This document shows, in pieces, positions 1-8,375 of a DNA stretch of 64,000 nt. Made by a program: the position numbers and the translations under genes. The notes under the pieces are model-generated. The model had not been told where the DNA came from. It worked only from the letters and a program-made list of their open reading frames with translations, and ran no database searches. The number at the start of each line of letters is the position of its first letter. Positions within the stretch are counted from its first letter, which is position 1. Source of the DNA: Olleya marilimosa CAM030 (GTDB lineage: Bacteria > Bacteroidota > Bacteroidia > Flavobacteriales > Flavobacteriaceae); contig NZ_JADR01000009.1 in assembly GCF_000518485.1 (NCBI RefSeq), positions 62,001-126,000 on the forward strand, read 5' to 3'.

Positions 1-1
1 T

Positions 2-502
2 GTAGATGTTTTACAAATTCCTGCATTTTTGGTACGTCAAACAGATCTTGTTGTTGCTGCTGCAAAAACAGGTAAGGTTGTCAACCTTAAAAAAGGACAA
101 TTTATGAGTCCTGAAGCAATGAAGCATGCTGTACAAAAAGTAAAAGATGCTGGAAGCGACAAAGCTTGGATTACAGATCGTGGAACTATGTTTGGTTACC
201 AAGATATGATTGTAGATTTTAGAGGTATACCAACAATGCGCCAATATGCGCCAACTGTTTTAGATGTAACACACTCTTTACAACAACCAAATCAAAGTGC
301 TGGTGTAACAGGTGGAAGACCTGATATGATTGAAACTATTGCACGTGCTGGAATTGTAAATAATGTAGATGGTTTATTTATTGAAACTCATTTTGATCCT
401 GCAAATGCTAAAAGTGATGGTGCTAACATGCTTCACTTAGATAATCTAGAAGCTTTATTAACTAACTTAACTGCTATTAGAAAAACTATAAATAGCTTAT
501 AA
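2..502 (+). CDS. kdsA: 3-deoxy-8-phosphooctulonate synthase (KDO-8-P synthase), 3' part
   Basis: The left window edge cuts the 5' end; 166 C-terminal residues are visible and the frame is open from base 2. The enzyme condenses phosphoenolpyruvate with arabinose-5-phosphate to make KDO-8-phosphate for the lipopolysaccharide inner core in the cytoplasm. Family motifs seen in order are KKGQFMSP, the DVTHSLQQPN stretch, GGRPD and FIETHFDPANAKSDGANML near the C-terminus, as expected of the KdsA TIM barrel. Many TTG and ATG codons lie inside the fragment (for example the TTG at 29), but none is the true start, because KdsA sequence continues upstream of them. An outer-membrane protein gene follows after 22 bases. 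Confidence 0.95.
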   Translation, partial: VDVLQIPAFLVRQTDLVVAAAKTGKVVNLKKGQFMSPEAMKHAVQKVKDAGSDKAWITDRGTMFGYQDMIVDFRGIPTMRQYAPTVLDVTHSLQQPNQSAGVTGGRPDMIETIARAGIVNNVDGLFIETHFDPANAKSDGANMLHLDNLEALLTNLTAIRKTINSL

Positions 503-524
503 TATCCCTTAAACATAATTACAA

Positions 525-1388
525 ATGAAACAAATATTACTAAGGTCAATAGCCTTAGCAAGTCTTACCCTATTGTCAACACTGACATTTGCTCAGGATA
601 ATACTGACTTACAAAAATACACTGCCAACAATAAAGGAAAATTTTATATTAGTTGGGGTGGAAACCGAGAAACGTTTTCTGAATCTGACATCAGGTTTCA
701 AGGTAATGGTTATGACTTTACTATTGAAAATGCTACTGCTGAAGACAAACCTAAAGGATGGCATATAGATTATATTAATCCAACCAGGATGACTATACCA
801 CAAACCAATTTTAAAGCTGGTTATTTTATTTCTGACAAATATAATATATCACTTGGTGTAGATCATATGAAGTATGTAATGAACAGAAACCGAAGCCAAA
901 ATGTAACCGGTTATGTTAACCTTCCTGTAGATGAAGAAGGTAGCATATTTAACCAAGAATTTGATGGAAGTGAGTATGTGGTATCAGAAGATTTTCTAAA
1001 ATTTGAGCACACCAATGGATTAAACTATGTGTATTTAGAAGTCAATAGATTTGATGACATCTCTTCTATCTTTAAAATAAATAATACAGATAAATTTCAA
1101 TTAAATATTACAGAAGGTCTAGGAGCAGGTGTATTATATCCAAAAACCAATACGACACTTTTAGGTAAAGATACTTATGATGAGTTTCATTTATCTGGTT
1201 ACGGAGTTTCTGCTAGTGTAGGGTTAAACTTTACCTTTTTTAAATACTTTTTTATTCAAACCGATTTAAGAGGTGGTTATATAAACATGCCAGACATTAG
1301 AACAACAAGTAATGCTAATGAGAGTGCGTCACAACATTTTTGGTTCTTACAACGTGTATTTTCTATTGGTGGACGCTTTAGACTTTAG
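525..1388 (+). CDS. Predicted outer-membrane beta-barrel protein with signal peptide
   Basis: This 287-residue protein begins with a Sec signal peptide (basic MKQILLR, a hydrophobic stretch, and likely cleavage after TFAQ near residue 24). The rest alternates short polar turns with amphipathic strands rich in Tyr, Phe and Gly, and it ends in a strand closing with GGRFRL. This is what a small outer-membrane barrel looks like. I do not recognise a named family. It starts 22 bases after kdsA, so it could be co-transcribed, though the functions need not be related. Secreted periplasmic protein is the alternative reading. Confidence 0.75.
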   Translation: MKQILLRSIALASLTLLSTLTFAQDNTDLQKYTANNKGKFYISWGGNRETFSESDIRFQGNGYDFTIENATAEDKPKGWHIDYINPTRMTIPQTNFKAGYFISDKYNISLGVDHMKYVMNRNRSQNVTGYVNLPVDEEGSIFNQEFDGSEYVVSEDFLKFEHTNGLNYVYLEVNRFDDISSIFKINNTDKFQLNITEGLGAGVLYPKTNTTLLGKDTYDEFHLSGYGVSASVGLNFTFFKYFFIQTDLRGGYINMPDIRTTSNANESASQHFWFLQRVFSIGGRFRL

Positions 1389-1389
1389 T

Positions 1390-1773
1390 CTATTGCAACG
1401 ATAAAGCTTCTTGCAATACAGCTTTAATTACGGTATCATCTATAGTATCCAAGGACTTGTATCTTAATGAAATCATTTTTTTCCTGTTTTCATTAACATG
1501 ATGTTCCTTAAAAACAGTTAATTGATTGCCTTTAACAAAAACCAAATCAACAAATTGTTTTTTATGACTTGCGTTTAAATAACAAAAAGGCATTCCGTTT
1601 ACATAATAAAACGGAATGCTCCATTTATATTTTAATTCAAAGTTAGTTATTGAATGTTCAATAATAACCTGTAAATGCAACAACATGGAACGGTAAGGCT
1701 CTGGTTGTTTTATAATATAATCTTCTGCTGGATGCAATTTGCTACAATATATGTAATAAGCTAAGTACTCCAA
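1390..1773 (-). CDS. DUF1801 (YdhG/YjbR-like) domain protein
   Basis: The 127-residue product has the DUF1801 layout: an N-terminal segment with PAEDYIIKQPEPYRSMLLHL, then a strand region with KWSIPFYYVNGMPFCYLN, then a Lys-rich C-terminal part. The family is small and cytosolic, of iron-sulfur-frataxin-like fold, and its role is not established. The ATG at 1773 overlaps the end of the upstream minus-strand gene by 32 bases. A TTG (Leu13, just before HPAEDY) is an alternative start that would keep the domain intact, so the start is uncertain. It is convergent with the gene ending at 1388. Confidence 0.8.
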   Translation of the reverse strand: MEYLAYYIYCSKLHPAEDYIIKQPEPYRSMLLHLQVIIEHSITNFELKYKWSIPFYYVNGMPFCYLNASHKKQFVDLVFVKGNQLTVFKEHHVNENRKKMISLRYKSLDTIDDTVIKAVLQEALSLQ

Positions 1774-2116
1774 TAGCTAATAATGCCACACCTATAATTG
1801 CTTTAAAAGGCATTAACTTATCTGATATTTTTCTTAAGGTCTCCTCTAAAGCAGGTACTTTACCAAATACATGAGTTAGCAATAACAAGCCTCCAATAAT
1901 ACTTACAATACTAAAAATACCAAACCCTCCTCCAAGTATAATTAAAATTGGTAATACAACTAGTGCTCCACCAATTACAGTTTGAAAAGGCGCCAAAACA
2001 CCTGCTATTTTATTAAAAAAATTAGCTTCGCCATCCCATTTGTCTAAGGTTGCTAATCCTAATAATAAGCCTCCTGAAATGTTTGCAATGTCTAATAGTA
2101 ATCCTGTTAATGCCAT
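1742..2116 (-). CDS. Small integral membrane protein, unknown function
   Basis: The 124-residue product is very hydrophobic, with about four membrane segments separated by short polar links. Two stretches resemble each other: around residues 36-57 (KIAGVLAPFQTVIGGALVV) and 97-117 (KISDKLMPFKAIIGVALLA). This suggests an internal duplication of a helical unit. I recognise no family. The gene runs into the DUF1801 gene with a 32-base overlap and is divergent from the membrane protein at 2261. Start chosen at the ATG at 2116, the only good candidate. Confidence 0.65.
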   Translation of the reverse strand: MALTGLLLDIANISGGLLLGLATLDKWDGEANFFNKIAGVLAPFQTVIGGALVVLPILIILGGGFGIFSIVSIIGGLLLLTHVFGKVPALEETLRKISDKLMPFKAIIGVALLAIGVLSLLHIL

Positions 2117-2233
2117 GATTTATTTTGTTTAAATTGGTTAGATTATAAATTTATGAAAAATAAATGATGCACGCGTTAAATGTTAAATTGAAAATTAAGA
2201 AACCTTTAACTTTATATTCTAATTAATTGCACT

Positions 2234-2256
2234 TACTTTGTAATTCAAAGTACTTT
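2234..2256 (+). promoter_or_regulatory. Palindromic site before the 2261 operon
   Basis: An inverted repeat TACTTTG-TAATT-CAAAGTA spans 2234-2252 and runs into a second palindrome AAAGTACTTT (2247-2256), ending five bases before the start codon. Almost the same sequence with the same 5-base spacer lies at 3680-3702 before the Coq4-like gene. The placement at the start codon suggests an operator that represses its own operon. The winged-helix protein at 3367 is the obvious candidate binder; that link is inference. Confidence 0.55.
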
Positions 2257-2260
2257 AATT

Positions 2261-2869
2261 ATGAGCAACGAAGATTATTTAAAAGATATCAGCGAGATTA
2301 AAAACTTAATGAATAAGTCTTCAAGATTTATTTCACTTAGTGGTTTAACAGGCATTTTAGCTGGTATATATGCACTTATAGGTGCAGCAGTCACTTATTA
2401 TTTTGTCACCACTTATAGTTACGGAACTTTGCTTTTGGATGGATGGGTTTTTAAAACTATTGTATTTATACTATTTATGGTTGCTTTTTTAAGTATCGTT
2501 ACTGGTATATATCTTACGACCAAAAAAGCAAAAAAAAATGGCGAAAAAATTTGGGATACCTCATCAAGACGATTAATATTTAATTTTCTAATTCCGTTAG
2601 TCGTTGGTGGATTATATATATTAATTATACTTAGTCAAGGTCGTTATGGACAAACAGGTGGATTGATGCTAATATTTTACGGTTTAGCATTAATTAACGC
2701 CTCTAAATATAGTATTGGTAACATTAAATATTTAGGATATTGCGAAGTGATTTTAGGTCTATTAGCTACATTATATCCAGGATATGGTTTCTGGATTTGG
2801 GTTGTAGGTTTTGGCTTTATGCATATTATTTATGGTACATATATGCATTTTAAATACGATGTTAAATGA
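2261..2869 (+). CDS. Multi-pass membrane protein, regulator-linked
   Basis: This 202-residue protein has a short cytosolic N-terminus (SNEDYLKDISEIKNLMNKSS) followed by about six membrane segments. I recall similar proteins beside small winged-helix regulators in flavobacteria, but I cannot name a domain. Its stop overlaps the next start by four bases (ATGA), and the winged-helix gene follows, so 2261-3660 reads as one operon. The palindrome directly upstream supports self-contained control. No enzymatic motif is visible. Confidence 0.7.
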   Translation: MSNEDYLKDISEIKNLMNKSSRFISLSGLTGILAGIYALIGAAVTYYFVTTYSYGTLLLDGWVFKTIVFILFMVAFLSIVTGIYLTTKKAKKNGEKIWDTSSRRLIFNFLIPLVVGGLYILIILSQGRYGQTGGLMLIFYGLALINASKYSIGNIKYLGYCEVILGLLATLYPGYGFWIWVVGFGFMHIIYGTYMHFKYDVK

Positions 2870-3333
2870 GTATTGAAGTTCCGGTTATATTAATAGTCAT
2901 AGCAATAATAATTTTTTTCTCGACTACATGGGTTTTAAAAAAATATAGTCAAAACATAAAAAAGAATAAAATAACAGCTTTAATACTAAGTATAATTATT
3001 ACGCCTTTAGCCTATTATGGATTAATATTATTATTGATAAGTTATATAGAGTACATACCTGAAACTACTTTTAATAAAGAAAAATGGCGTACTGAAACAG
3101 CTTCAAGATATAAAATGAGGAATGACATAATTGATAATCAAATTTTAAAACTAAAAAACAAGTCTGAAGTTGTTACGCTTCTTGGTAATCCTTCTAATAG
3201 CATTAATGATAATCAATGGATTTATGATTTAGGAATATCTAGTGCAGGCTTTGGCGTTCAATTTCATAGTTTACAAATCACTTTTAAAAACAATGTTGTA
3301 GCAAAAGTTAAAAAGTTTGTAATAACAGATTAA
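2866..3333 (+). CDS. Membrane-anchored protein with BamE/SmpA-like C-terminal fold
   Basis: The 155-residue protein has two N-terminal membrane segments (about residues 5-24 and 38-61) and a soluble C-terminal half. The C-terminal part, with KSEVVTLLGNPS, then WIYDLG, then a LQITFKNNVVAKVK strand, matches the general SmpA/BamE-like pattern: helix, glycine-proline turn, strands ending in a valine-rich edge. This is a weak fold-level match and not proof of family. It overlaps the upstream gene by four bases and precedes the winged-helix gene, so it belongs to that operon. Function unknown. Confidence 0.65.
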   Translation: MSIEVPVILIVIAIIIFFSTTWVLKKYSQNIKKNKITALILSIIITPLAYYGLILLLISYIEYIPETTFNKEKWRTETASRYKMRNDIIDNQILKLKNKSEVVTLLGNPSNSINDNQWIYDLGISSAGFGVQFHSLQITFKNNVVAKVKKFVITD

Positions 3334-3366
3334 TTAGCAAAGATTCCTATTTTCGCATAATATAAA

Positions 3367-3660
3367 ATGAGTATAATAACCAACATTAATAAAGTATTTG
3401 ACCATAGGATTAGACTAGGTATCATGTCTGTTTTAATGGTTAACGAATATGCTGATTTTAAAACCCTAAAAGCGTTATTAGATGCGACAGATGGTAATTT
3501 AGCAAGCCACACTAAAGCATTAGAAAAAGCAGAGTATATCACTGTAGAAAAACAATTTATAGATCGAAAACCTAACACACGTTATAGTGTTACTAAGTTA
3601 GGTCAAGCCGAATTTAAAAAACACATTAATGCACTTGAAAAATTAATCAAAAAACAGTAA
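3367..3660 (+). CDS. Winged-helix transcriptional regulator (HTH_34/PF13601 type)
   Basis: The 97-residue protein is a single winged helix-turn-helix domain. It has FDHRIRLGIMSVLMVNEYADFKTL, then a recognition-helix region with TDGNLASHTKALEKAEYI, then a wing with DRKPNTRYSVTKLG. This matches the small PF13601 family of MarR/ArsR-like fold. Such proteins usually act as dimeric repressors. It is the last gene of a three-gene operon with two membrane proteins. Nearly identical palindromes occur before this operon (2234) and before the next one (3680), making them its likely targets. No ligand-binding domain is present. Confidence 0.85.
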   Translation: MSIITNINKVFDHRIRLGIMSVLMVNEYADFKTLKALLDATDGNLASHTKALEKAEYITVEKQFIDRKPNTRYSVTKLGQAEFKKHINALEKLIKKQ

Positions 3661-3679
3661 TCCATTTTTTTAACTATTC

Positions 3680-3702
3680 ACTTTGAAAAACAAAGTACTT
3701 TT
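3680..3702 (+). promoter_or_regulatory. Second copy of the ACTTTG-n5-CAAAGTACTTT palindrome
   Basis: ACTTTG-AAAAA-CAAAGT (3680-3696) continues into ACTTTT, five bases before the ATG at 3707. It matches the site at 2234-2256 in both half-sites, in spacer length, in the trailing ACTTT and in distance to the start codon. The presence of two copies flanking the winged-helix gene suggests one regulon covering both operons. Confidence 0.55.
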
Positions 3703-3706
3703 AAAT

Positions 3707-4180
3707 ATGAAAACACAACGCAAACAACTCATCGCTTGGTTATTTAAAATCACACAGCATTTTTACACCAAATACTTCAAAAAAAATGAACCTTGGTATA
3801 TAAAAAAGAAACATCTTTTACAGTTTCCCAAAGAGACCTTTGGTTACCACCTTGGCACGTTTTTAGAAAAAAATGGATTTGAATTAATACCAAAAGCAGA
3901 ACGTCATGACGCCTACCATGTTATGACTGGTTACAACACCAATGAAGAAGATGAAATTGCCTTACAATTCCTTTGTTTTGGTAATGGTAAACGCAGCATA
4001 TACTTATTTAGTGTCATTACCATAGGCTCCATAATATTACCAGAATACTGGAAGTATTATATTAAATCCTATCGTATAGGTAAAAACGCCAACGCCTTTT
4101 ATAATCTTGATTATAAAAGATTACTCGACACATCCATTAGTAAATTAAGAAGCTCAATATTTATTAATCTAAATTATTAA
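3707..4180 (+). CDS. Coq4-like protein
   Basis: Read from the ATG at 3707 the protein has 157 residues; the open frame extends to a TTG at 3683, but that codon lies inside the palindrome, so 3707 is preferred. Residues 39-54 (FPKETFGYHLGTFLEK) followed by H67-D68-x-x-H71-x11-E83 reproduce the Coq4 pattern, including the HDxxHx11E zinc-ligand motif. Coq4 acts in ubiquinone synthesis at the C1 position of the ring. Flavobacteria are generally menaquinone users, so the substrate here is unlikely to be a ubiquinone precursor. The next genes encode SanA-like, DUF2809 and DUF1361 membrane proteins, closely packed, suggesting an envelope role. The assignment is by motif only. Confidence 0.72.
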   Translation: MKTQRKQLIAWLFKITQHFYTKYFKKNEPWYIKKKHLLQFPKETFGYHLGTFLEKNGFELIPKAERHDAYHVMTGYNTNEEDEIALQFLCFGNGKRSIYLFSVITIGSIILPEYWKYYIKSYRIGKNANAFYNLDYKRLLDTSISKLRSSIFINLNY

Positions 4181-4181
4181 C

Positions 4182-4814
4182 ATGAAAACCAACATCAAGC
4201 ATATTATTACAGCTATAACCTTAGCAATATTAGCTATTATATTATCTAACGTTCATATTAATTACAAAGCTAAAGACAAGCTTTATGATAAGCTTACTGA
4301 AATACCTAAAAACCGCGTTGGATTAGTCCTTGGCACTAGTAAATTTGTTGACAATAATACTATAAACCTATATTACAAATACCGTTTAGAAGCTGCTTTT
4401 TCACTTTATAAAAATAAAAAAATAGAAATAATTTTAATTAGTGGAGACAATAGCACAGTTAATTACAACGAGCCATCAGCTTTTAAACAAGACCTTATCA
4501 ATCTTGGTGTGCCAGAGGAAAAAATAATTTTAGATTATGCAGGTTTTAGAACATTAGATTCTATTATACGTGCTAAAAAAATTTTTGGGTTGGATCAATT
4601 TACAATAATCTCGCAACAATTTCATAACCAAAGGGCTATTTACTTAGCCCAATGCCACGATTTAAATGTTATTGCATTTAATGCTAAAGATGTCACTAGT
4701 CGTTACGGTTTACGCACCCAAATAAGAGAATATTTAGCACGCACAAAAGCAATTTTAGACATTATAATTAACACACAACCAAAATTTTTAGGTCCAAAAA
4801 TAAACTTACAATGA
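4182..4814 (+). CDS. SanA/YdcF-like DUF218 membrane protein
   Basis: The 210-residue protein has one N-terminal membrane helix (about residues 8-25) and a periplasmic DUF218 domain. Visible family features are RVGLVLGTSK, an NLYYKYRLEAAFSLYK helix, the ILISGDN motif, FKQDLINLGVPEEKIILDYAGFRTLDSI, and IISQQFHNQRAIYLA. This order is that of SanA, which in enterobacteria affects envelope permeability to vancomycin; the catalytic role is unknown. It begins one base after the Coq4-like stop and overlaps the next gene by four bases, so it lies in a tight operon. Confidence 0.85.
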   Translation: MKTNIKHIITAITLAILAIILSNVHINYKAKDKLYDKLTEIPKNRVGLVLGTSKFVDNNTINLYYKYRLEAAFSLYKNKKIEIILISGDNSTVNYNEPSAFKQDLINLGVPEEKIILDYAGFRTLDSIIRAKKIFGLDQFTIISQQFHNQRAIYLAQCHDLNVIAFNAKDVTSRYGLRTQIREYLARTKAILDIIINTQPKFLGPKINLQ

Positions 4815-5194
4815 CAGTAAAACTTAATCTAAAATTTTTAGCACTAACACTAGTCATACTAATTACCGAAATTGCAATTGCATACTATTTAAAAAGCGGT
4901 TTTGTTAGATATACTGTAGGTGATTTTTTAGCATCTATATTAGTCTATTGTGCATTGCTAAGTGTTTTGAATATTAAATCCATTACTGCTGCTATATGGG
5001 CTTTAAGCCTCTCATTTAGTATTGAGTTTGCACAACTTATTGGCTTACTAGATATTTTAAATATCAGACACATTAAAATCGCTTCTATCCTACTTGGAAG
5101 CTATTTTAGTATTGCAGATTTATTAGCATATACATTAGGCATAATAACCATCTATTTTATAGATATAACTTATATTAAAAATGAAAATAATTAG
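4811..5194 (+). CDS. DUF2809 membrane protein
   Basis: The 127-residue protein has four predicted membrane helices. The central SFSIEFAQLIGL, followed by a short polar loop, and the C-terminal SYFSIADLLAYTLGI are the DUF2809 signature. VanZ-like proteins share a similar shape. It overlaps its neighbours by four bases upstream (ATGA) and 14 bases downstream, so translation is probably coupled with SanA-like and DUF1361 genes. Function unknown; the context suggests the cell envelope. Confidence 0.82.
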   Translation: MTVKLNLKFLALTLVILITEIAIAYYLKSGFVRYTVGDFLASILVYCALLSVLNIKSITAAIWALSLSFSIEFAQLIGLLDILNIRHIKIASILLGSYFSIADLLAYTLGIITIYFIDITYIKNENN

Positions 5195-5852
5195 TCATTT
5201 TATCAAAAAAGAAAATCAAACAATTCTATCTGTTTTTATGCTTACAAGCTTGAGTGTATTGTTATTAGTTTTACGCATAAAATTAACAGACAGCAACTAC
5301 TACTTATTTTTAATCTGGAATTTATTCCTGGCTGGAATCCCTTATATAATTAGTAGTTACCTTACAATAAATAATAAATTAAGTCCCACTACAATAGTCC
5401 TTTTTAGTTGTATTTGGTTGCTTTTTTTACCTAACGCACCTTATATTATTACGGATTTATTTCATCTAAAATATACAAGTCAACATTTACTTTGGCTAGA
5501 CACTTTAATTATACTCTTGTTTGCTATAACAGGTTTAATTCTGTTTTTTAAATCTGTTTGGACCATGGAAATAATTTTTAAGACTTACATCCAAAAACGT
5601 ATGGTTACTTTTAGTCTTCCGTTTTTATTTTTATTAGTTGGATTTGGCGTTTACTTAGGTCGCTTTTTAAGATTTAATTCATGGGAAATAATAAACAAAC
5701 CATGGACTATAATAGAAACAATTGTCTTTATAATACTAAGTCCTAGCATAAATAAAAATGCATGGTTATTTACAATTGTCTTTGGGTTGTTTTTATATGT
5801 CTGTTATTACGCCATAAAAACAAATAGCCTTACAAACAAAAAAGCTTCCTAA
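5181..5852 (+). CDS. DUF1361 membrane protein
   Basis: The 223-residue protein has about six to seven membrane helices. LFLPNAPYIITDLFHL in the middle and VGFGVYLGRFLRFNSWEII towards the C-terminus are the conserved DUF1361 blocks. It is the last gene of the 3707-5852 operon and overlaps the DUF2809 gene by 14 bases. Its stop codon TAA lies in the loop of the terminator hairpin that follows. Function unknown. Confidence 0.85.
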   Translation: MKIISHFIKKENQTILSVFMLTSLSVLLLVLRIKLTDSNYYLFLIWNLFLAGIPYIISSYLTINNKLSPTTIVLFSCIWLLFLPNAPYIITDLFHLKYTSQHLLWLDTLIILLFAITGLILFFKSVWTMEIIFKTYIQKRMVTFSLPFLFLLVGFGVYLGRFLRFNSWEIINKPWTIIETIVFIILSPSINKNAWLFTIVFGLFLYVCYYAIKTNSLTNKKAS

Positions 5853-5872
5853 TGGGAAGCTTTTTTGTTTGT
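5832..5872. terminator. Bidirectional terminator, 18-bp perfect stem
   Basis: An 18-base arm (5832-5849) pairs perfectly with 5855-5872 around a five-base loop that holds the stop codon of the DUF1361 gene. The arms end in A and T runs (AAAAAAGCTTCC / GGAAGCTTTTTT), so it can work for both the plus-strand operon and the minus-strand lipoprotein gene ending at 5896. Confidence 0.9.
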
Positions 5873-5895
5873 ATTATTTAAATATGCTTTTAATA

Positions 5896-8313
5896 TTAAT
5901 CATTATCTATAATTGAAATCGTCGCTTCTCCTATCGCACTTGCAGATCCACTTATTAATGTTCCTACAACAGTAAAATTTTCAGACCCTTCAACTTCTGT
6001 ATCATCTGTAATAACAATTGCAAATACACCACTTGTGCTACCTGCTTCAATAGTAATATTAATATTGTTATTACCATAAATACCTTCAATTTGATAATCG
6101 TCAAAATCTACTTCAGCAGAAACAATTTCAAAATTAACAACAATATTATCGATTGCTGGACTAGATAAAGTAAAAGCGTATTCCACAATATCTCCTTCTG
6201 TTACCGTTTGATCATTTACAATTATACTTGGACTAGTTGGTACACTAGTGGCATCATTTGGATTAGTACCATTAGTAGCTTCTATACAGTCATCAAAACC
6301 ATCTCCATCACTATCTGCTACATTTGGATCTGTAATATTTCCGTTTGGACTACAGTCAGAAAAGTCACTATCAATACCTGATGTCTCTTCACAATCTGTT
6401 AATCCATCTCCATCTGTATCTAAAAATTCCAGATACAAGTATACTTCTGCAATATCAAATTGGTTTGTTATGGTATTTACCGCTTTTACGTAAATTATTT
6501 GCGTATTCCCATCATCAATAAATGGACTAGCTAATGGATTAACATCAGCTAATGCATCAGCTTCAGTTAAGTAAAAAGTATATGTATTATTAATTAATTC
6601 AAAATAAACCGTAGAGATAATAGTATCAAAATCATAAATTAATGATGGTAGACAACCTGTTCCTGAAACCTCTGTTGCGTAAATTAAGACATCTAAATTA
6701 TCTAAATAATCTGGTATAGAGTCGCCATCACTATCGTTATTCATTGGGTCACCATCACTATCATAATCTTCATCAATGGTATCAATACCATCACCATCAT
6801 CATCAACATCTAAATAATCAGGTGTTCCATCTTGGTCTGTATCATCATCAGTATAATCTCCGTTAGCATTTAAGTCTTCGTTAAAATCTAATACACCATC
6901 TGCATCAGCATCTAATAGCGTTGTACAGGACATTTGCGCACCTAAGTCTGTTACAGGAGTTGTAAAATTACCAGTTACAATAGTTGTAGATTGATTATTA
7001 TCTAAATCAAAAAATTGCATGGCATAATCAGTATCTGTCAAACAATAATCAATAGATAAATCTAAGGTTCCGTCAGTTATTGGAATGATAGCAACTGAAT
7101 CATTATAATTTAAATACACATAACCATTTGTAGCTGGAGTACCTGAGCAATCATTAAACACACCTGTTAAATTAGTTGTTTGCGCATTACTATCTGAGAC
7201 TGTTATAGTAATATTTGTGTCTGAATCAAAAGGTCCAACACTCTCTGAATAATCATTGTCAACACAACCAAAATCCGGAATGGTTAATGTTAATGTTTCA
7301 TTAGCTGGAATAATACCACAAACTTCACCATTTGCATTAGTGTACCCAGTGGATGCAGATGTCCAAGATACCGAGTCGCGTTGTAATTGCACTATGGTGT
7401 TAGGTAATGGATTGTTATTATCATCCACTACAGTAACACATAATTGAACGGTATCAAAAGCTATGTCACAGTTCCAGAAACTAAAATGGGATACCTCTCC
7501 AACATATTTATCTCCTTGTAAAGTTGCAGTACCTTCCTCTTTCCAATATCCATAGGTTTCGTCAAAATACCATAATAGAATAGTCTCTGGAGGGTTAGTC
7601 GGATTGGTTGGTACCGGAATCTTTAGCTCTGCAGTTGTTCCTTCGGCTATATTTAATTCTTCTCCATTTTCACCAATTAACTTAACTGCAATCATACCAT
7701 AGGTTTCTAAAGCTTGTAGGTCTCCACTAATATTTTCGGCAATTAAAGCTCCAGGCATTTGCAAAGCCATAGCTTCATTATCAGGATTTAAATGTTTTAA
7801 AACAACCTGAACATTTCCTAAATATTCAAAACCATTTGCAGTTTGAAAATCACCAGTAAAATTGACAGAAGTTCCGTTTGGTAAGCCTATATTAAAAGGT
7901 TGACCTGCTCCGATTGTAGCATTTGGATCTGCATCTAATAACATAATAACGACTTGGTTTACACCACTTGTTGGTACTAAAGATCTTGAACCATCAATAA
8001 AACCATTCTTAGATGCTTTTATGTAAGCAAACTTTTCATAAACCGTTGCTGACTCAATAGAAAAAACACCATTTGCATCTGTTATAGCCATCATATTACC
8101 TATAGTAATACTTGCACCAACAATTGGGTTACCTTCTTCATTTATAACGCTTCCCATAAATCTAGCCTCTATGGAATCTCCAAAATTTTCTAAAAAGGGA
8201 TTTCCTGCAAGACCATCAACCTGTTGTTGGTTTAAAGGAATATTATTGTCTTTTTCGCAAGAAAAAATCAATAACACGACTAATAATGGTACTATAAACT
8301 TTAGTTTTTTCAT
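5896..8313 (-). CDS. Lipoprotein with carboxypeptidase-like, thrombospondin-3-repeat and Calx-beta domains
   Basis: The 805-residue protein starts with a lipoprotein signal (hydrophobic stretch then LLIFSC, lipid Cys19). Order of parts: a carboxypeptidase regulatory-like domain (about 54-125), an Ig-like/FAM171-like region with the WYFDETYGYWKEEGTATL stretch (about 240-290), further beta domains, two clusters of Asp-rich DxDxDG calcium repeats (about 465-540 and 625-690), and a C-terminal Calx-beta domain ending in IDND. It is probably exported to the outer membrane surface and calcium-stabilised, perhaps adhesive. No type IX sorting domain is seen. It is single, between two convergent or separate units. 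Confidence 0.85.
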   Translation of the reverse strand: MKKLKFIVPLLVVLLIFSCEKDNNIPLNQQQVDGLAGNPFLENFGDSIEARFMGSVINEEGNPIVGASITIGNMMAITDANGVFSIESATVYEKFAYIKASKNGFIDGSRSLVPTSGVNQVVIMLLDADPNATIGAGQPFNIGLPNGTSVNFTGDFQTANGFEYLGNVQVVLKHLNPDNEAMALQMPGALIAENISGDLQALETYGMIAVKLIGENGEELNIAEGTTAELKIPVPTNPTNPPETILLWYFDETYGYWKEEGTATLQGDKYVGEVSHFSFWNCDIAFDTVQLCVTVVDDNNNPLPNTIVQLQRDSVSWTSASTGYTNANGEVCGIIPANETLTLTIPDFGCVDNDYSESVGPFDSDTNITITVSDSNAQTTNLTGVFNDCSGTPATNGYVYLNYNDSVAIIPITDGTLDLSIDYCLTDTDYAMQFFDLDNNQSTTIVTGNFTTPVTDLGAQMSCTTLLDADADGVLDFNEDLNANGDYTDDDTDQDGTPDYLDVDDDGDGIDTIDEDYDSDGDPMNNDSDGDSIPDYLDNLDVLIYATEVSGTGCLPSLIYDFDTIISTVYFELINNTYTFYLTEADALADVNPLASPFIDDGNTQIIYVKAVNTITNQFDIAEVYLYLEFLDTDGDGLTDCEETSGIDSDFSDCSPNGNITDPNVADSDGDGFDDCIEATNGTNPNDATSVPTSPSIIVNDQTVTEGDIVEYAFTLSSPAIDNIVVNFEIVSAEVDFDDYQIEGIYGNNNINITIEAGSTSGVFAIVITDDTEVEGSENFTVVGTLISGSASAIGEATISIIDND

Positions 8314-8375
8314 CTTTTAAGTTTGTAATGGTTATAGTAATATAACAGATAAGGATAGTAAAGTCCTACTTGACC

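Noticed and set aside
3330-3578. Minus-strand frame opposite the winged-helix gene
   Set aside because: It is antisense to a well-recognised domain and has no support of its own.
3683-3706. TTG start for the Coq4-like gene
   Set aside because: It lies inside the palindrome, and the ATG at 3707 gives a normal protein.
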